Source of the DNA: Vreelandella sedimenti
GTDB taxonomy: Bacteria > Pseudomonadota > Gammaproteobacteria > Pseudomonadales > Halomonadaceae
DNA length: 64,000 bases
Reading direction: 5' to 3'
Assembly: GCF_013416325.1 (NCBI RefSeq)
Contig: NZ_JACCGK010000011.1
Span: 62,001 to 126,000 of the forward strand
In this document: positions 1 through 8,164 of the stretch, piece by piece
How positions within the stretch are numbered: the first letter of the stretch is position 1
How the letters are laid out: the number at the start of each line of letters is the position of its first letter
Position numbers and translations under genes: made by a program
Notes under the pieces: model-generated
The model's input: the letters and a program-made list of their open reading frames with translations, nothing else
What the model was told of the DNA's origin: nothing
Database searches by the model: none

Positions 1-1926
1 GTCGCCTTTATACTTATCGGCGATATCCAGCAGTCGCTCGGTGCCATCGCTACGCCGGTTAAGCACCACGTCTTCAACCGCATCGCGCAGCTCGGCGGGG
101 AGGTCGTCGTAAACAGCGAGCTGGCCTGCGTTGACGATGCCCATGGTGAGGCCCGCACGGATGGCGTGATAGAGGAACGCCGAGTGAATTGCTTCGCGCA
201 CCGGGTTGTTGCCACGGAACGAGAACGAGACGTTAGACACCCCGCCAGAAATCATCGCGTGGGGCAGGTTTTCGCGAATCCACTGGGTCGCTTCGATAAA
301 GTCGACCGCGTAGTTGTTGTGCTCCTCAATACCGGTGGCGATGGCAAAGATATTGGGGTCAAAGATAATGTCTTCCGCGGGGAAGCCGATGTCATCCACC
401 AGCAGGCGGTAGGCGCGCTGACAAATTTCGGTTTTGCGGGCAAAGGTGTCTGCCTGGCCCTCTTCATCAAAGGCCATGACGACAATGGCAGCACCAAAGC
501 GGCGGCATTTGGTCGCCTGTTCGCGGAAGGCGGCTTCACCCTCTTTAAGCGAGATGGAGTTCACCACCGCCTTGCCCTGGACACACTTGAGGCCCGCTTC
601 GATAATCTCCCACTTGGAGGAGTCGATCATAATCGGCACACGGGCGATATCTGGCTCGCCGGCAATCAGGTTAAGGAAACGCTCCATGGCTTCCTTGGAC
701 TCGAGCATGCCCTCGTCCATGTTGATATCGATGACTTGCGCACCGCTTTCGACTTGCTCCAGGGCGACTTCCAAGGCGGTGGTGAAGTCCTCTTCCACAA
801 TCAAGCGCTTAAAGCGCGCCGAGCCGGTAACGTTGGTGCGCTCGCCGACGTTGACGAACAGCGAGTCAGCCTCAATGTTGAACGGCTCTAGGCCTGATAG
901 ACGGCAGGCGCGGCTGCGCTCAGGAATTACCCGCGGCGTCATATCGCGAACCGAATCAGCAATGGCGCGAATGTGCTCGGGTGTTGAGCCGCAGCAGCCG
1001 CCGATAATATTCACCAACCCGCTGGCAGCAAACTCGCTGACAATCTCCGACATCTCTTCCGGCGTTTGGTCGTACTCACCAAACTCGTTGGGCAGGCCCG
1101 CATTGGGGTGGGCGGAGACAAAGGTATCGGCTTTGGTAGAGAGTTCTTCCAGATAGGGGCGCAGCTCCTCGGCACCCAAGGCACAGTTCAAGCCTACCGA
1201 CAGCGGCTGAGCATGGCGTACCGAGTTCCAGAAGGCTTCGGTGGTTTGACCTGACAGCGTACGCCCCGAGGCATCGGTAATGGTGCCGGAGATCATTACC
1301 GGCAAGCGCTCGCCGCGATCATCGAACAGCTCTTCCAGGGCATAGATCGCGGCTTTGGCGTTAAGCGTATCGAAGATGGTTTCGATCATGATCAGATCAG
1401 CACCGCCTGCAATCAGCGCTTCAGCGGCCTCATAGTAGTTCTCGCGCAGCTCATCAAAGGTAACGTTACGCTTGGCGGGATCATTCACATCCGGCGATAG
1501 CGACGCTGTGCGCGAGGTGGGGCCTAACACACCTGCCACGTAGCGGGGCACACCGGTTTCAGCGGCCACTGCGTCGCAGACCTCACGAGCCAGGCGCGCT
1601 GATTCACGGTTGAGTTCAACCACCAGCGATTCCATGCCGTAATCAGACTGTGACAGCTGAGTGCTATTAAAGGTGTTGGTCTCAATAATGTCAGCACCGG
1701 CTTCCAGGTAGTCACGGTGAATCCGTGTGACCACTTCGGGGCAGGTTAGCGCGAGCAGATCATTATTGCCTTTGAGATCCGAGGGCCAGTCGCTAAACCG
1801 TTCGCCGCGAAAATCTTCCTCGCTCAACTGGGCATTCTGCAGCATGGTGCCCATACCGCCATCCAGAATCAGGATACGTTGGGCAAGGCGTTGGGTGAGG
1901 GTTGCGATCAAAGCACTATCAGCCAT
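1..1926 (-). CDS. metH: Cobalamin-dependent methionine synthase, N-terminal part (cut by window edge)
   Basis: Transfers a methyl group from 5-methyltetrahydrofolate through cobalamin to homocysteine, giving methionine in the cytoplasm. The 642 codons visible cover the homocysteine-binding barrel (about residues 1-350) and most of the pterin-binding domain. The zinc-binding cysteines are present: C248 in NCALG and the C311-C312 pair in GGCCGS, one residue off the E. coli numbering. The cobalamin and activation domains should lie beyond position 1. The start is the ATG at 1926, giving [17 protein letters not shown] lies about 14 bases upstream, rather far. The 292-base gap to nfuA is divergent. 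I looked there for a cobalamin riboswitch and saw nothing convincing. The family is certain. Confidence 0.96.
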   Translation of the reverse strand, partial: MADSALIATLTQRLAQRILILDGGMGTMLQNAQLSEEDFRGERFSDWPSDLKGNNDLLALTCPEVVTRIHRDYLEAGADIIETNTFNSTQLSQSDYGMESLVVELNRESARLAREVCDAVAAETGVPRYVAGVLGPTSRTASLSPDVNDPAKRNVTFDELRENYYEAAEALIAGGADLIMIETIFDTLNAKAAIYALEELFDDRGERLPVMISGTITDASGRTLSGQTTEAFWNSVRHAQPLSVGLNCALGAEELRPYLEELSTKADTFVSAHPNAGLPNEFGEYDQTPEEMSEIVSEFAASGLVNIIGGCCGSTPEHIRAIADSVRDMTPRVIPERSRACRLSGLEPFNIEADSLFVNVGERTNVTGSARFKRLIVEEDFTTALEVALEQVESGAQVIDINMDEGMLESKEAMERFLNLIAGEPDIARVPIMIDSSKWEIIEAGLKCVQGKAVVNSISLKEGEAAFREQATKCRRFGAAIVVMAFDEEGQADTFARKTEICQRAYRLLVDDIGFPAEDIIFDPNIFAIATGIEEHNNYAVDFIEATQWIRENLPHAMISGGVSNVSFSFRGNNPVREAIHSAFLYHAIRAGLTMGIVNAGQLAVYDDLPAELRDAVEDVVLNRRSDGTERLLDIADKYKGD

Positions 1927-2218
1927 GGCAGGGGGAGTTCTCCAGCGTCACAGTCGTCAAAGGGGATGTTGTTATCGTCGGAAAAGCAGCATCTGTCGTT
2001 ATAAGGCGCATAATGATAACAAAAGGGAGGGCAAAAGGCGCCCCTACGGAGGCTATACGCAAGATAAGGAAAGATAATTAATAGTCGCTCATAAAAAGAG
2101 CCGTTTAAAATAGCCGACTAAAATAGTCGGGATTGTGTCAGCGCGCTGTTTTGCTTACCATAGACACAAATGACATGTGAAGTGGCGCCGCCACTACCAC
2201 GGGAGGAAGACAGCCCTC

Positions 2219-2842
2219 ATGACCACGACTAGCGAAAAAGAAACCAGTGTCGATACCCAAGGTATTGATATTACAAACAGTGCGCAAGAATACTTGGCAG
2301 AACTGCTGGAAAAGCAGAACGTTGAGGGTATTGCCGTACGCATTTTCATTACCCAGCCGGGCACACCCTACGCGGAAACGTGTCTAGCCTACTGCCGCCC
2401 CGGCGAAGAAGAACCCACCGATGTGCTGCTTGAACTCGAGAAAATCAACGTCTTTCTCGATAAAAACAGCCTGGCGTTTTTGGAAGAGGCGGTGGTGGAT
2501 TTCAACGCTGACCGCATGGGTGGCCAGCTAACCATCAAAGCGCCCAACGCCAAGATGCCCAAGGTAAATGCGGATAGCCCGCTGGAAGACCGTATCAATT
2601 ACGTGCTATACAGCGAGATCAATCCTGGGCTGGCGGCACACGGTGGTGAAATCAAACTGGTGGAACTCACCGAACAGCAGTACGCGGTGTTGGCCTTTGG
2701 CGGCGGCTGCCAGGGTTGTGCAGCGGTTGATTTAACCCTGAAAGATGGCGTTGAGAAAACCCTGATGGAGCGCATTCCAGAGCTTGCCGGTATTCGCGAC
2801 GTTACCGATCACAGCGATACCACCAACGCTTACTACCGCTAA
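2219..2842 (+). CDS. nfuA: Fe-S biogenesis protein NfuA
   Basis: Carrier that delivers 4Fe-4S clusters to apoproteins, important under oxidative stress. The N-terminal degenerate A-type domain is followed by a C-terminal Nfu domain with the cluster-binding CxxC in [11 protein letters not shown]. The phrase [19 protein letters not shown] matches E. coli NfuA closely. I chose the ATG at 2219 because GGGAGGAAGA at 2201-2210 sits 8 bases before it; an in-frame GTG at 2177 would add 14 basic residues unlike the family. About 14 residues still precede the usual family start. A strong bidirectional terminator follows. sufE, another Fe-S gene, lies 2.6 kb downstream on the same strand beyond the recombinase. 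Confidence 0.95.
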   Translation: MTTTSEKETSVDTQGIDITNSAQEYLAELLEKQNVEGIAVRIFITQPGTPYAETCLAYCRPGEEEPTDVLLELEKINVFLDKNSLAFLEEAVVDFNADRMGGQLTIKAPNAKMPKVNADSPLEDRINYVLYSEINPGLAAHGGEIKLVELTEQQYAVLAFGGGCQGCAAVDLTLKDGVEKTLMERIPELAGIRDVTDHSDTTNAYYR

Positions 2843-2862
2843 ATAAGCGATAGTAAGGCTCA

Positions 2863-2893
2863 AAAAAGCCCAGCTTGAATCGCTGGGCTTTTT
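2863..2893. terminator. Bidirectional rho-independent terminator between nfuA and the KfrA-like gene
   Basis: A perfect 7-bp stem GCCCAGC/GCTGGGC (2868-2874 and 2882-2888) with a 7-base loop is flanked by five A on the left and five T on the right, so it can end transcription from both convergent genes. Confidence 0.9.
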
Positions 2894-2908
2894 GCGTCTC
2901 TAAGTTGA

Positions 2909-3949
2909 TTACTGGCTTGGCTCACTGCTCTGCTTTGAAAGCGCATCGGGGAGTGCCGTTAGCTGTGTTTGCAACGCTTCCATACGGCTCCAAAGCTTCT
3001 CTTGCCACGCTTGCTGTAGCGCAGCTTCGCGCTCGGCATGCTGCTGAGATTGTCTGTTTAGCGCGACTTTGGCCTCATCTAGCTGCTGGGTCAGCGCTTT
3101 CTCTTGCTTCTCCAATGCCGTCATTTGCTGTTTCTGCTCACTTAGCTGTTGCTCGCGCTCACTGGCTTCCAGCTGTAGTTGATGCAGGGCCTGCTGCTTT
3201 GTCTTTAGCTCCTGACTCAATGTATCAATGCGCTGCTCAGACTGCTGCAGACGTTTTTGGAAATTCTTCTCTTCCTGGGCACGCGTCTGCTGAGCGCTAT
3301 CCAGCATCGCCATCAGCCTTCCTTCGGCCGCCTCATGGCGCTGCTCCTCTTGTGCTAAACGCTGCTCCCACGCTACCTGCTGCTCGCTGAGGGCATTGCT
3401 ATGCGCATCGCGCTGTGCATCTGACTGGTTCTCTAGCTGCTGCTGTACCTGCTTCAGTTGAGTTACTTCTTCTTGCGCTATTTCAGCTTTTTGATGCCAG
3501 TGATGTTCGCTGGTTTGGCTAGCGGCCAATTCCCGGTTTAACGCCTCCATGCGCTGCTCCATATGACGCAAGTGCTCGGCGAGGGCGCTTTCGCGTTGCT
3601 CGGCGTTAGCGGCCTGCTGTTTTGCATCTTCTGCGAGCTGCTGTGCATCTGCAACCTGGCGATTGGCATCTTCTCGATAGTGAAGCAGCGTTTGATTCGC
3701 TACCTCCTGGGCCTCGCGCCATAGCTCGCTGGCCATGGTCACCACGACTTCTGGCACCCCCTTGGGCGGCGGCACGTCGCGATTTTGCTCCCGCTCACTG
3801 CGCCACAAGCGGAAGTGATCACTAATCGTCGTGAAGCTGCCGGTGCCCAGCACATCGCGAATACGCTGCACGCTGGGCGTGTCGCCCCGGGCCAACAGGG
3901 CATCAATGGCTTGTTGAACATCGCTGTACTGAATGCCGTTGCGGGCCAT
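2909..3949 (-). CDS. KfrA-like DNA-binding coiled-coil protein
   Basis: 346 residues. The first 110 or so resemble the KfrA N-terminal DNA-binding domain known from plasmid replication and partition regions (ARNGIQYSDVQQAIDALLA, then TPSVQRIRDVLGTGSFTTISDHF). The remainder, about 115-335, is one long coiled coil rich in Q, E, A and R. KfrA proteins bind repeats in their own promoter and repress themselves. The start is the ATG at 3949, preceded by GGAAGG with 8-base spacing; longer starts would run into the palindromes. It is divergent from a tyrosine recombinase gene, with 215 bases between them. It probably binds the inverted repeats at 4015-4094, but the cellular role is unknown. Smc-like or phage tail proteins are poorer matches because the N-terminal domain is specific. 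Confidence 0.8.
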   Translation of the reverse strand: MARNGIQYSDVQQAIDALLARGDTPSVQRIRDVLGTGSFTTISDHFRLWRSEREQNRDVPPPKGVPEVVVTMASELWREAQEVANQTLLHYREDANRQVADAQQLAEDAKQQAANAEQRESALAEHLRHMEQRMEALNRELAASQTSEHHWHQKAEIAQEEVTQLKQVQQQLENQSDAQRDAHSNALSEQQVAWEQRLAQEEQRHEAAEGRLMAMLDSAQQTRAQEEKNFQKRLQQSEQRIDTLSQELKTKQQALHQLQLEASEREQQLSEQKQQMTALEKQEKALTQQLDEAKVALNRQSQQHAEREAALQQAWQEKLWSRMEALQTQLTALPDALSKQSSEPSQ

Positions 3950-4014
3950 GAAATGATCCTTCCTTGAGAGCTTCTGTAACCACCATTGTCGGGACTTGTC
4001 GTATAAAAGGCAAC

Positions 4015-4094
4015 AATTACGTATTATGTAATACGTAATTTTATTTATGATAATACGCATAAATTCAAGATTACCCGTATTATCTTGAATTTAT
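4015..4094. promoter_or_regulatory. Nested inverted repeats between KfrA-like and recombinase genes
   Basis: AT-rich block with three overlapping perfect inverted repeats: 11-bp arms with a 4-base spacer (4015-4025/4030-4040), 9-bp arms (4049-4057/4076-4084), and 13-bp arms with a 10-base spacer (4059-4071/4082-4094). The octamer CGTATTAT occurs at 4020-4027 and 4076-4083 and, on the other strand, at 4050-4057. KfrA homologues regulate themselves through such repeats, so an operator controlling both divergent genes is the simplest reading. A recombination site for the neighbouring recombinase is an alternative. Confidence 0.75.
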
Positions 4095-4164
4095 AGTGTT
4101 ACAGGAGCACACTTAAGGCCAGATAATGTAAACATCGGCTAAAAAGAAGAGAGTAGCGACGGGC

Positions 4165-5343
4165 ATGGCGAACGAGGTTATAACACCCACTGGCCAACTT
4201 CAGATATTGAAAGAGTCGCCGAATGGCGGACGTATTAGCGCCCAAAACGATGTCCAGGCAGTGACCGCATGGCTTGACGAGTACGTGGATAGCCCGCAAA
4301 CCTGGAAAGCGTACCGTCGCGAAGCGGAGCGGCTGCTGCTCTGGCTCGCCAGCCAAGAGCACACGCTGGCCGATATCAACCGCGAAAACTTGCGCCGCTT
4401 TGAAGCCTTTCTCGCCGACCCACAACCAAGCGAGCAGTGGGTAGGGCCCTCCAAACCCCGCGCGCACCCGTCATGGCGGCCATTTCGTGGCGGTTTATCG
4501 CCCGCCAGCCGACGCCAAAGCCTGGTGATACTGCAAGGGATGTTTGCCTGGCTGGTAGAAGCTGGCTGGGTTAACCATAATCCGTTTCGCTTGATGCGCG
4601 ATAAATCGCGGCGCCTGAATAATCAAACGCCGCGTGTTGAGCGCTATTTGGAAAGTGATTTGTGGGCGTGGCTGTGGGAGTGGCTGAATAGCCCGTTAGA
4701 GACTGGGGAGGGCAGTCGTGCCCGTTTTGAACATGCACGACGGCGCTTTACCTTTGGCTTTGCCTATTTGCTGGCACCGCGCATTAGCGAGATGGCCGAT
4801 GCGCGGATGGGGGACTTCCAGCGCAGCGAAGGACGCTGGTGGTGGCATGTGGTGGGCAAGGGAAACAAGATGGCACGCATTCCGCTGCCTGACGATATGC
4901 TTGATTGTCTGCGCCAGTGGCGCCATGTACTGGGGTTGCCTGGATATCCTGAGCAGTTTGAAGCTAAAGCACCGGTGCTTCGCGCCCTGGATGGACAGCG
5001 TGGCCTGGGCCATAATCAGCTTTATCGGCTTATTCGCGCTACGTTTCAGCAGGCAGCACAAGCACTTAAAGATATTGACGGAGCGACGGAGCATGTGACA
5101 GCGCTTAACCTGGCAACGCCGCACTGGTTAAGGCACACATCGATCACCCATCAGGCTCAATCGGGCATTAGTCTACGCCATCTGGCCGAAAGCGCTCGAC
5201 ACGCGCGCCTCGACACCACCTCACGCTATCTCCATAGCGAAGACAACGAGTGGCATCTTGAACAGCAGCGACATCGATTGACTGTTTCCGACACAACCTC
5301 CCTCAAGACTCCTTCGAGCCGTTATAATGGCCACAATGAGTAA
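4165..5343 (+). CDS. Tyrosine recombinase (integrase/Xer-type)
   Basis: 392-residue site-specific recombinase. An N-terminal SAM-like core-binding domain (about 28-150, with KAYRREAERLLLWLA) precedes the catalytic domain (about 165-365). The catalytic set is intact: R206 in LAPRISEMADARM, the hairpin lysine in VGKGNKMARIPL, H320-W-L-R323-H in PHWLRHTSITH, a second histidine in SARHARLDTTS, and the nucleophile Y355 in SRYLH. It should therefore be active. It is longer than XerC/D (about 300) and has an insert near residues 90-110. There are no phage genes, excisionase or tRNA target beside it, and codon use looks like its neighbours, so it appears resident rather than freshly acquired. It is divergent from the KfrA-like gene across palindromes. 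Confidence 0.88.
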   Translation: MANEVITPTGQLQILKESPNGGRISAQNDVQAVTAWLDEYVDSPQTWKAYRREAERLLLWLASQEHTLADINRENLRRFEAFLADPQPSEQWVGPSKPRAHPSWRPFRGGLSPASRRQSLVILQGMFAWLVEAGWVNHNPFRLMRDKSRRLNNQTPRVERYLESDLWAWLWEWLNSPLETGEGSRARFEHARRRFTFGFAYLLAPRISEMADARMGDFQRSEGRWWWHVVGKGNKMARIPLPDDMLDCLRQWRHVLGLPGYPEQFEAKAPVLRALDGQRGLGHNQLYRLIRATFQQAAQALKDIDGATEHVTALNLATPHWLRHTSITHQAQSGISLRHLAESARHARLDTTSRYLHSEDNEWHLEQQRHRLTVSDTTSLKTPSSRYNGHNE

Positions 5344-5402
5344 CCCTATGACTCAAAACATCAGTCGCCAATCAAGCCAATTCCAATAGAGAAGGAAATA
5401 GC

Positions 5403-5819
5403 ATGAGCACTTCCGGCGCCGAACAGGCCCAGCAAGAGCTAATCGAAGATTTCGAGATATTTGATAACTGGATGGATCGTTACCAGTACATTATCGATAT
5501 GGGCAAGCAACTGCCTGACTTTCCCGAAGAGTGGAAGCTCGAAGAGTTTAAAATACAGGGCTGCCAGTCAAACGTGTGGATGCGCCATGAGGAGGAGGGC
5601 GATAAGCTGGTGTTCAAAGCGACCTCCGATGCCGCCATCGTATCCGGCCTGATTGCCGTATTGCTGCGCATTTACAGCGAACGCACCGCCGCTGAGATTC
5701 GTGCTACCGAGCCACACTTTTTAGCGGATCTGGGATTGGATAAGCACCTTTCACCTACGCGCAGCAACGGCCTGCATGCCATGCTTGAGAAGATCTACGC
5801 GGTAGCACAGCAGAAGTAG
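5403..5819 (+). CDS. sufE: Cysteine desulfurase activator SufE
   Basis: Accepts persulfide sulfur from SufS and passes it to the Fe-S scaffold. 138 residues, the usual family length. The sulfur-accepting cysteine is C54 in IQGCQSNVW, the family signature, and the N-terminal helix reads DWMDRYQYIIDMGKQLP-like, as in SufE/CsdE. The start ATG follows AGAAGG. It lies 59 bases after the recombinase and converges on yidD with an 8-base gap. No sufS or sufBCD genes are present here, so it could equally pair with a CsdA-type desulfurase. Confidence 0.93.
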   Translation: MSTSGAEQAQQELIEDFEIFDNWMDRYQYIIDMGKQLPDFPEEWKLEEFKIQGCQSNVWMRHEEEGDKLVFKATSDAAIVSGLIAVLLRIYSERTAAEIRATEPHFLADLGLDKHLSPTRSNGLHAMLEKIYAVAQQK

Positions 5820-5827
5820 AAAACAAG

Positions 5828-6175
5828 CTAGCGAGGGTGATGATCACAGCAAGAGGGCGACGATGCCTTTTCGTCATCCTCACGGCAAAGCTGTTCGCTG
5901 CGGCCGCCGGGCACCGGATCCATACCGCCAGGATTGCCTGGGTGGCACTTAACGATCCGCTTAACGGACATCCAGCCGCCCTTTATTGGCCCATGCACCT
6001 GAATCGCTTCAACCGTGTAGGACGAACAGCTCGGCCAGAAGCGGCAGCGCGGGCCTAAAAGGGGGCTGAGCGTATATTGATAGACTCTAACGCAGCCAAT
6101 CATCACCTTCATCAATACCCAACGCGGGCCTGATCGTAGGGCTGATATCAACCGAGTCATGGCTAAGTTTTGCAT
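5828..6175 (-). CDS. yidD: Membrane protein insertion efficiency factor YidD
   Basis: Small amphipathic inner-membrane-associated protein thought to help YidC insert membrane proteins. The family core is plain: [31 protein letters not shown], shown here in two parts as [16 protein letters not shown] and [14 protein letters not shown], then [12 protein letters not shown]. The C-terminus carries extra cysteines and a basic tail. It follows hisI almost directly. The start is uncertain: ATG 6175, ATG 6160 or TTG 6181, none with a good ribosome site, suggesting translational coupling to hisI. In many bacteria yidD sits between rnpA and yidC; here it is elsewhere. Confidence 0.9.
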   Translation of the reverse strand: MQNLAMTRLISALRSGPRWVLMKVMIGCVRVYQYTLSPLLGPRCRFWPSCSSYTVEAIQVHGPIKGGWMSVKRIVKCHPGNPGGMDPVPGGRSEQLCREDDEKASSPSCCDHHPR

Positions 6176-6183
6176 AGGCAAAG

Positions 6184-6654
6184 CTAGTTTTTTTTGCCGT
6201 ACAGTTCGTCAGGATCAATCAGAGGATTGCTGGCAATCGAGGCCTGCTCTTCACCCACGGTAATATAGAAACAGCTGCGCCGGCCGGTGTGGCAAGCAGG
6301 TCCCGTTTGTTCGACTTGCAACAATAGCGTATCGCCATCGCAATCCAGCGCAGCAGAGACAAGCTGCTGCTGCTGGCCCGATGACTCACCCTTGCGCCAT
6401 AGTTTTCCCCGCGAGCGCGAATAGTAGCAAACACGCTGGGTGGTTAACGTCTCTTCCAGCGCCTCACGGTTCATCCAGGCCATCATCAACACTTCGTTAG
6501 TATCGTGCTGCTGAGCAATGGCAGGGATCAAACCATCAGCATTAAAACGCACCGCGGCTAGCAAAGTGGCCACAGCGGGAAGAGTATCTTCTGGGGCAGC
6601 ACGCTCGAGTTGTTTAAACAGGGCATCCGGCGCGACGTGATCAAAACGGGACAT
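6184..6654 (-). CDS. hisI: Phosphoribosyl-AMP cyclohydrolase
   Basis: Third step of histidine synthesis: hydrolyses the adenine ring of phosphoribosyl-AMP. Family blocks are GLIPAIAQ and [26 protein letters not shown], then the metal site D104-C105-D106-x-D108 and the two zinc cysteines C121 and C128 in [13 protein letters not shown]. There is no HisE (pyrophosphohydrolase) domain, so this is the monofunctional form, with an N-terminal extension of about 35 residues. It is preceded by zur with a 5-base gap and followed by yidD, forming a three-gene minus-strand run. No other his genes are in the window. Confidence 0.95.
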   Translation of the reverse strand: MSRFDHVAPDALFKQLERAAPEDTLPAVATLLAAVRFNADGLIPAIAQQHDTNEVLMMAWMNREALEETLTTQRVCYYSRSRGKLWRKGESSGQQQQLVSAALDCDGDTLLLQVEQTGPACHTGRRSCFYITVGEEQASIASNPLIDPDELYGKKN

Positions 6655-6659
6655 ACAAT

Positions 6660-7106
6660 TTACTCGCTAGCTGTTCGACAGTCCTGACAAAGCCCTTGAA
6701 GCTCAATGGTTTGGCGCTCAACGTTAAAGCCCTGGCGTTTTGCCAGCGCCGCCAGTTGATCGCTGATCTCGTCCAAGTGCAGCTCTTCGACATAACCGCA
6801 GTGACGGCAAATCAGTAGCTGAAAACCGTGGGCATGCTCTGGGCAAGCGCAGGCCACGTAGGAGTTCTGCGACTCAATGCGATGCACCAAGCCTTGATCA
6901 ATCAAGAACTCGAGCGCCCGATAAACCGTAGGAGGGCGGGCGGCCGCATGCTCAGTAGAGAGCTTATCGAGCAGGTCATAGGCTTTTAGTCCGCCGCCAT
7001 TTTCGGCAATCATCTCTAGCACGCGTCGGCGAATAGGGGTGAAGCGGACGCCGCGGATATGGCACTGAGACTCCGCCTGCTGTAGTAGTGTACTCGCTTG
7101 GGTCAT
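6660..7106 (-). CDS. zur: Zinc uptake regulator, Fur family
   Basis: Zinc-dependent repressor of zinc uptake genes. The winged-helix DNA-binding half contains RFTPIRRRVLEMI, KAYDLLDKLS and PPTVYRALEFLIDQGLVHRI; the C-terminal half has the structural zinc cysteines in CRHCG and LCQDC and metal ligands in CPEHAHGFQ. KAYDLLD and the short H-rich loop are typical of Zur rather than Fur. The start is set at ATG 7106 (148 residues); a TTG at 7112 is also possible. It heads the zur-hisI-yidD run. No znuABC genes are present here, unlike in many pseudomonads, and I could not see a clear Zur operator. Confidence 0.9.
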   Translation of the reverse strand: MTQASTLLQQAESQCHIRGVRFTPIRRRVLEMIAENGGGLKAYDLLDKLSTEHAAARPPTVYRALEFLIDQGLVHRIESQNSYVACACPEHAHGFQLLICRHCGYVEELHLDEISDQLAALAKRQGFNVERQTIELQGLCQDCRTASE

Positions 7107-7150
7107 GGGCAACTCGTTGAACGTTGTTAGCCTAGGCTCTCGTTAGTAGT

Positions 7151-8164
7151 CTACGCGCCGGTGGAAGCGGTGTCAGAGCTTTCTACCGGTTCGCTGTCTA
7201 CCAGCTCACTTTGTCGCGCAAAATGGTGCTGGGCAAAAGCTACCCGTTGTTTAGCGGGCACGCCATCGGGTTGACGTTCAACCAGGTCGAGGCGACGGCG
7301 CAAACCTTCGCCATTGGTCATTTGAATAGCCAAGCCAGGCCTGGCGTTGAGCTCAAGCAGCATCGGGCCGTATTTTCGATCCAGCACCATATCGGTACCC
7401 AGGTAGCCTAGACCGGTCATTTCATAACAACCCGCCGCTAAGTTAAGCAGCGTTTCCCACTGGGGAACGACCAAGCTTGCCAGATCGTGCCCAGTGTCCG
7501 GATGGCTAAAGCAAGGTCGGTCAAACTGAACGGCGCGCAGGGCAGCCCCAGTGGCGATGTTCAAGCCAACGCCTACCGCCCCTTGGTGCAGGTTAGCTTT
7601 GCCGTCGGAAGCTGCGGTGGAGAGGCGCATCATGGCCATCACCGGGTAGCCCTTGAAGACGATAACCCGGATATCAGGAACACCTTCATAGGTGTAATCC
7701 ATCAGGCTTTCATCGAAATTAATCAGTGTTTCAATCACCGCTACATCAGGCGAGCCACCCAATGAGTAGAGCCCCGACAGAATATTCGACACGTGTCGCT
7801 CAATATCGGTAAGAGAGAGCTTGGCACCACTAGGCTTGATAAAGGCGTTATCTTCGACCTTTTCAATCACCAGGATGCCCTTACCGCCGCTTCCCTTGGC
7901 AGGTTTGATGACAAAGCCTGTGTGCCCTGTGAGCATGGCGCCAATGTGCTTAACGCCAAACTGTGTTGTTACGGTGCCAATCAGCTCGGGCGTGGTAATC
8001 CCATACTGTTGAGCCAGTAGCTTGGTTTTAAGCTTGTCGTCGACGAGGGGATAGAGACGGCGACTATTATAGCGGCCAATGTAGCGAATATTACGCCGAT
8101 TCATGCCGATAATGCCTTTATCCCGCAAGCGCGTGGGCCACGTCCAGTTCTTCAGCCAACTCAT
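7151..8164 (-). CDS. RimK-like ATP-grasp ligase (alpha-L-glutamate ligase-like)
   Basis: 337 residues of the ATP-grasp fold related to RimK, which adds glutamates to ribosomal protein S6. The ATP-binding loop is K88-PAK-GSGGKG (88-96), and the metal and phosphate residues are in ELNARPG (271-277). The N-terminus (RYIGRYNSRRLYPLVDDK) differs from RimK and matches the separate family that always travels with a 7TM transglutaminase-like protein. Its ATG overlaps the stop of that gene in ATGA, so the two are translationally coupled. The reaction is presumably formation of an amide or peptide bond with an amino acid, but the substrate is not known. The C-terminal 30 residues are acidic and unstructured. 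Confidence 0.88.
   Translation of the reverse strand: MSWLKNWTWPTRLRDKGIIGMNRRNIRYIGRYNSRRLYPLVDDKLKTKLLAQQYGITTPELIGTVTTQFGVKHIGAMLTGHTGFVIKPAKGSGGKGILVIEKVEDNAFIKPSGAKLSLTDIERHVSNILSGLYSLGGSPDVAVIETLINFDESLMDYTYEGVPDIRVIVFKGYPVMAMMRLSTAASDGKANLHQGAVGVGLNIATGAALRAVQFDRPCFSHPDTGHDLASLVVPQWETLLNLAAGCYEMTGLGYLGTDMVLDRKYGPMLLELNARPGLAIQMTNGEGLRRRLDLVERQPDGVPAKQRVAFAQHHFARQSELVDSEPVESSDTASTGA

Noticed and set aside
1927-2218. Possible cobalamin riboswitch before metH
   Set aside because: The 292-base gap shows no recognisable B12-box or compact structured region; it seems just to hold two divergent promoters.
2177-2218. GTG start adding 14 residues to NfuA
   Set aside because: The ribosome site GGGAGGAAGA lies inside this stretch and serves the ATG at 2219.
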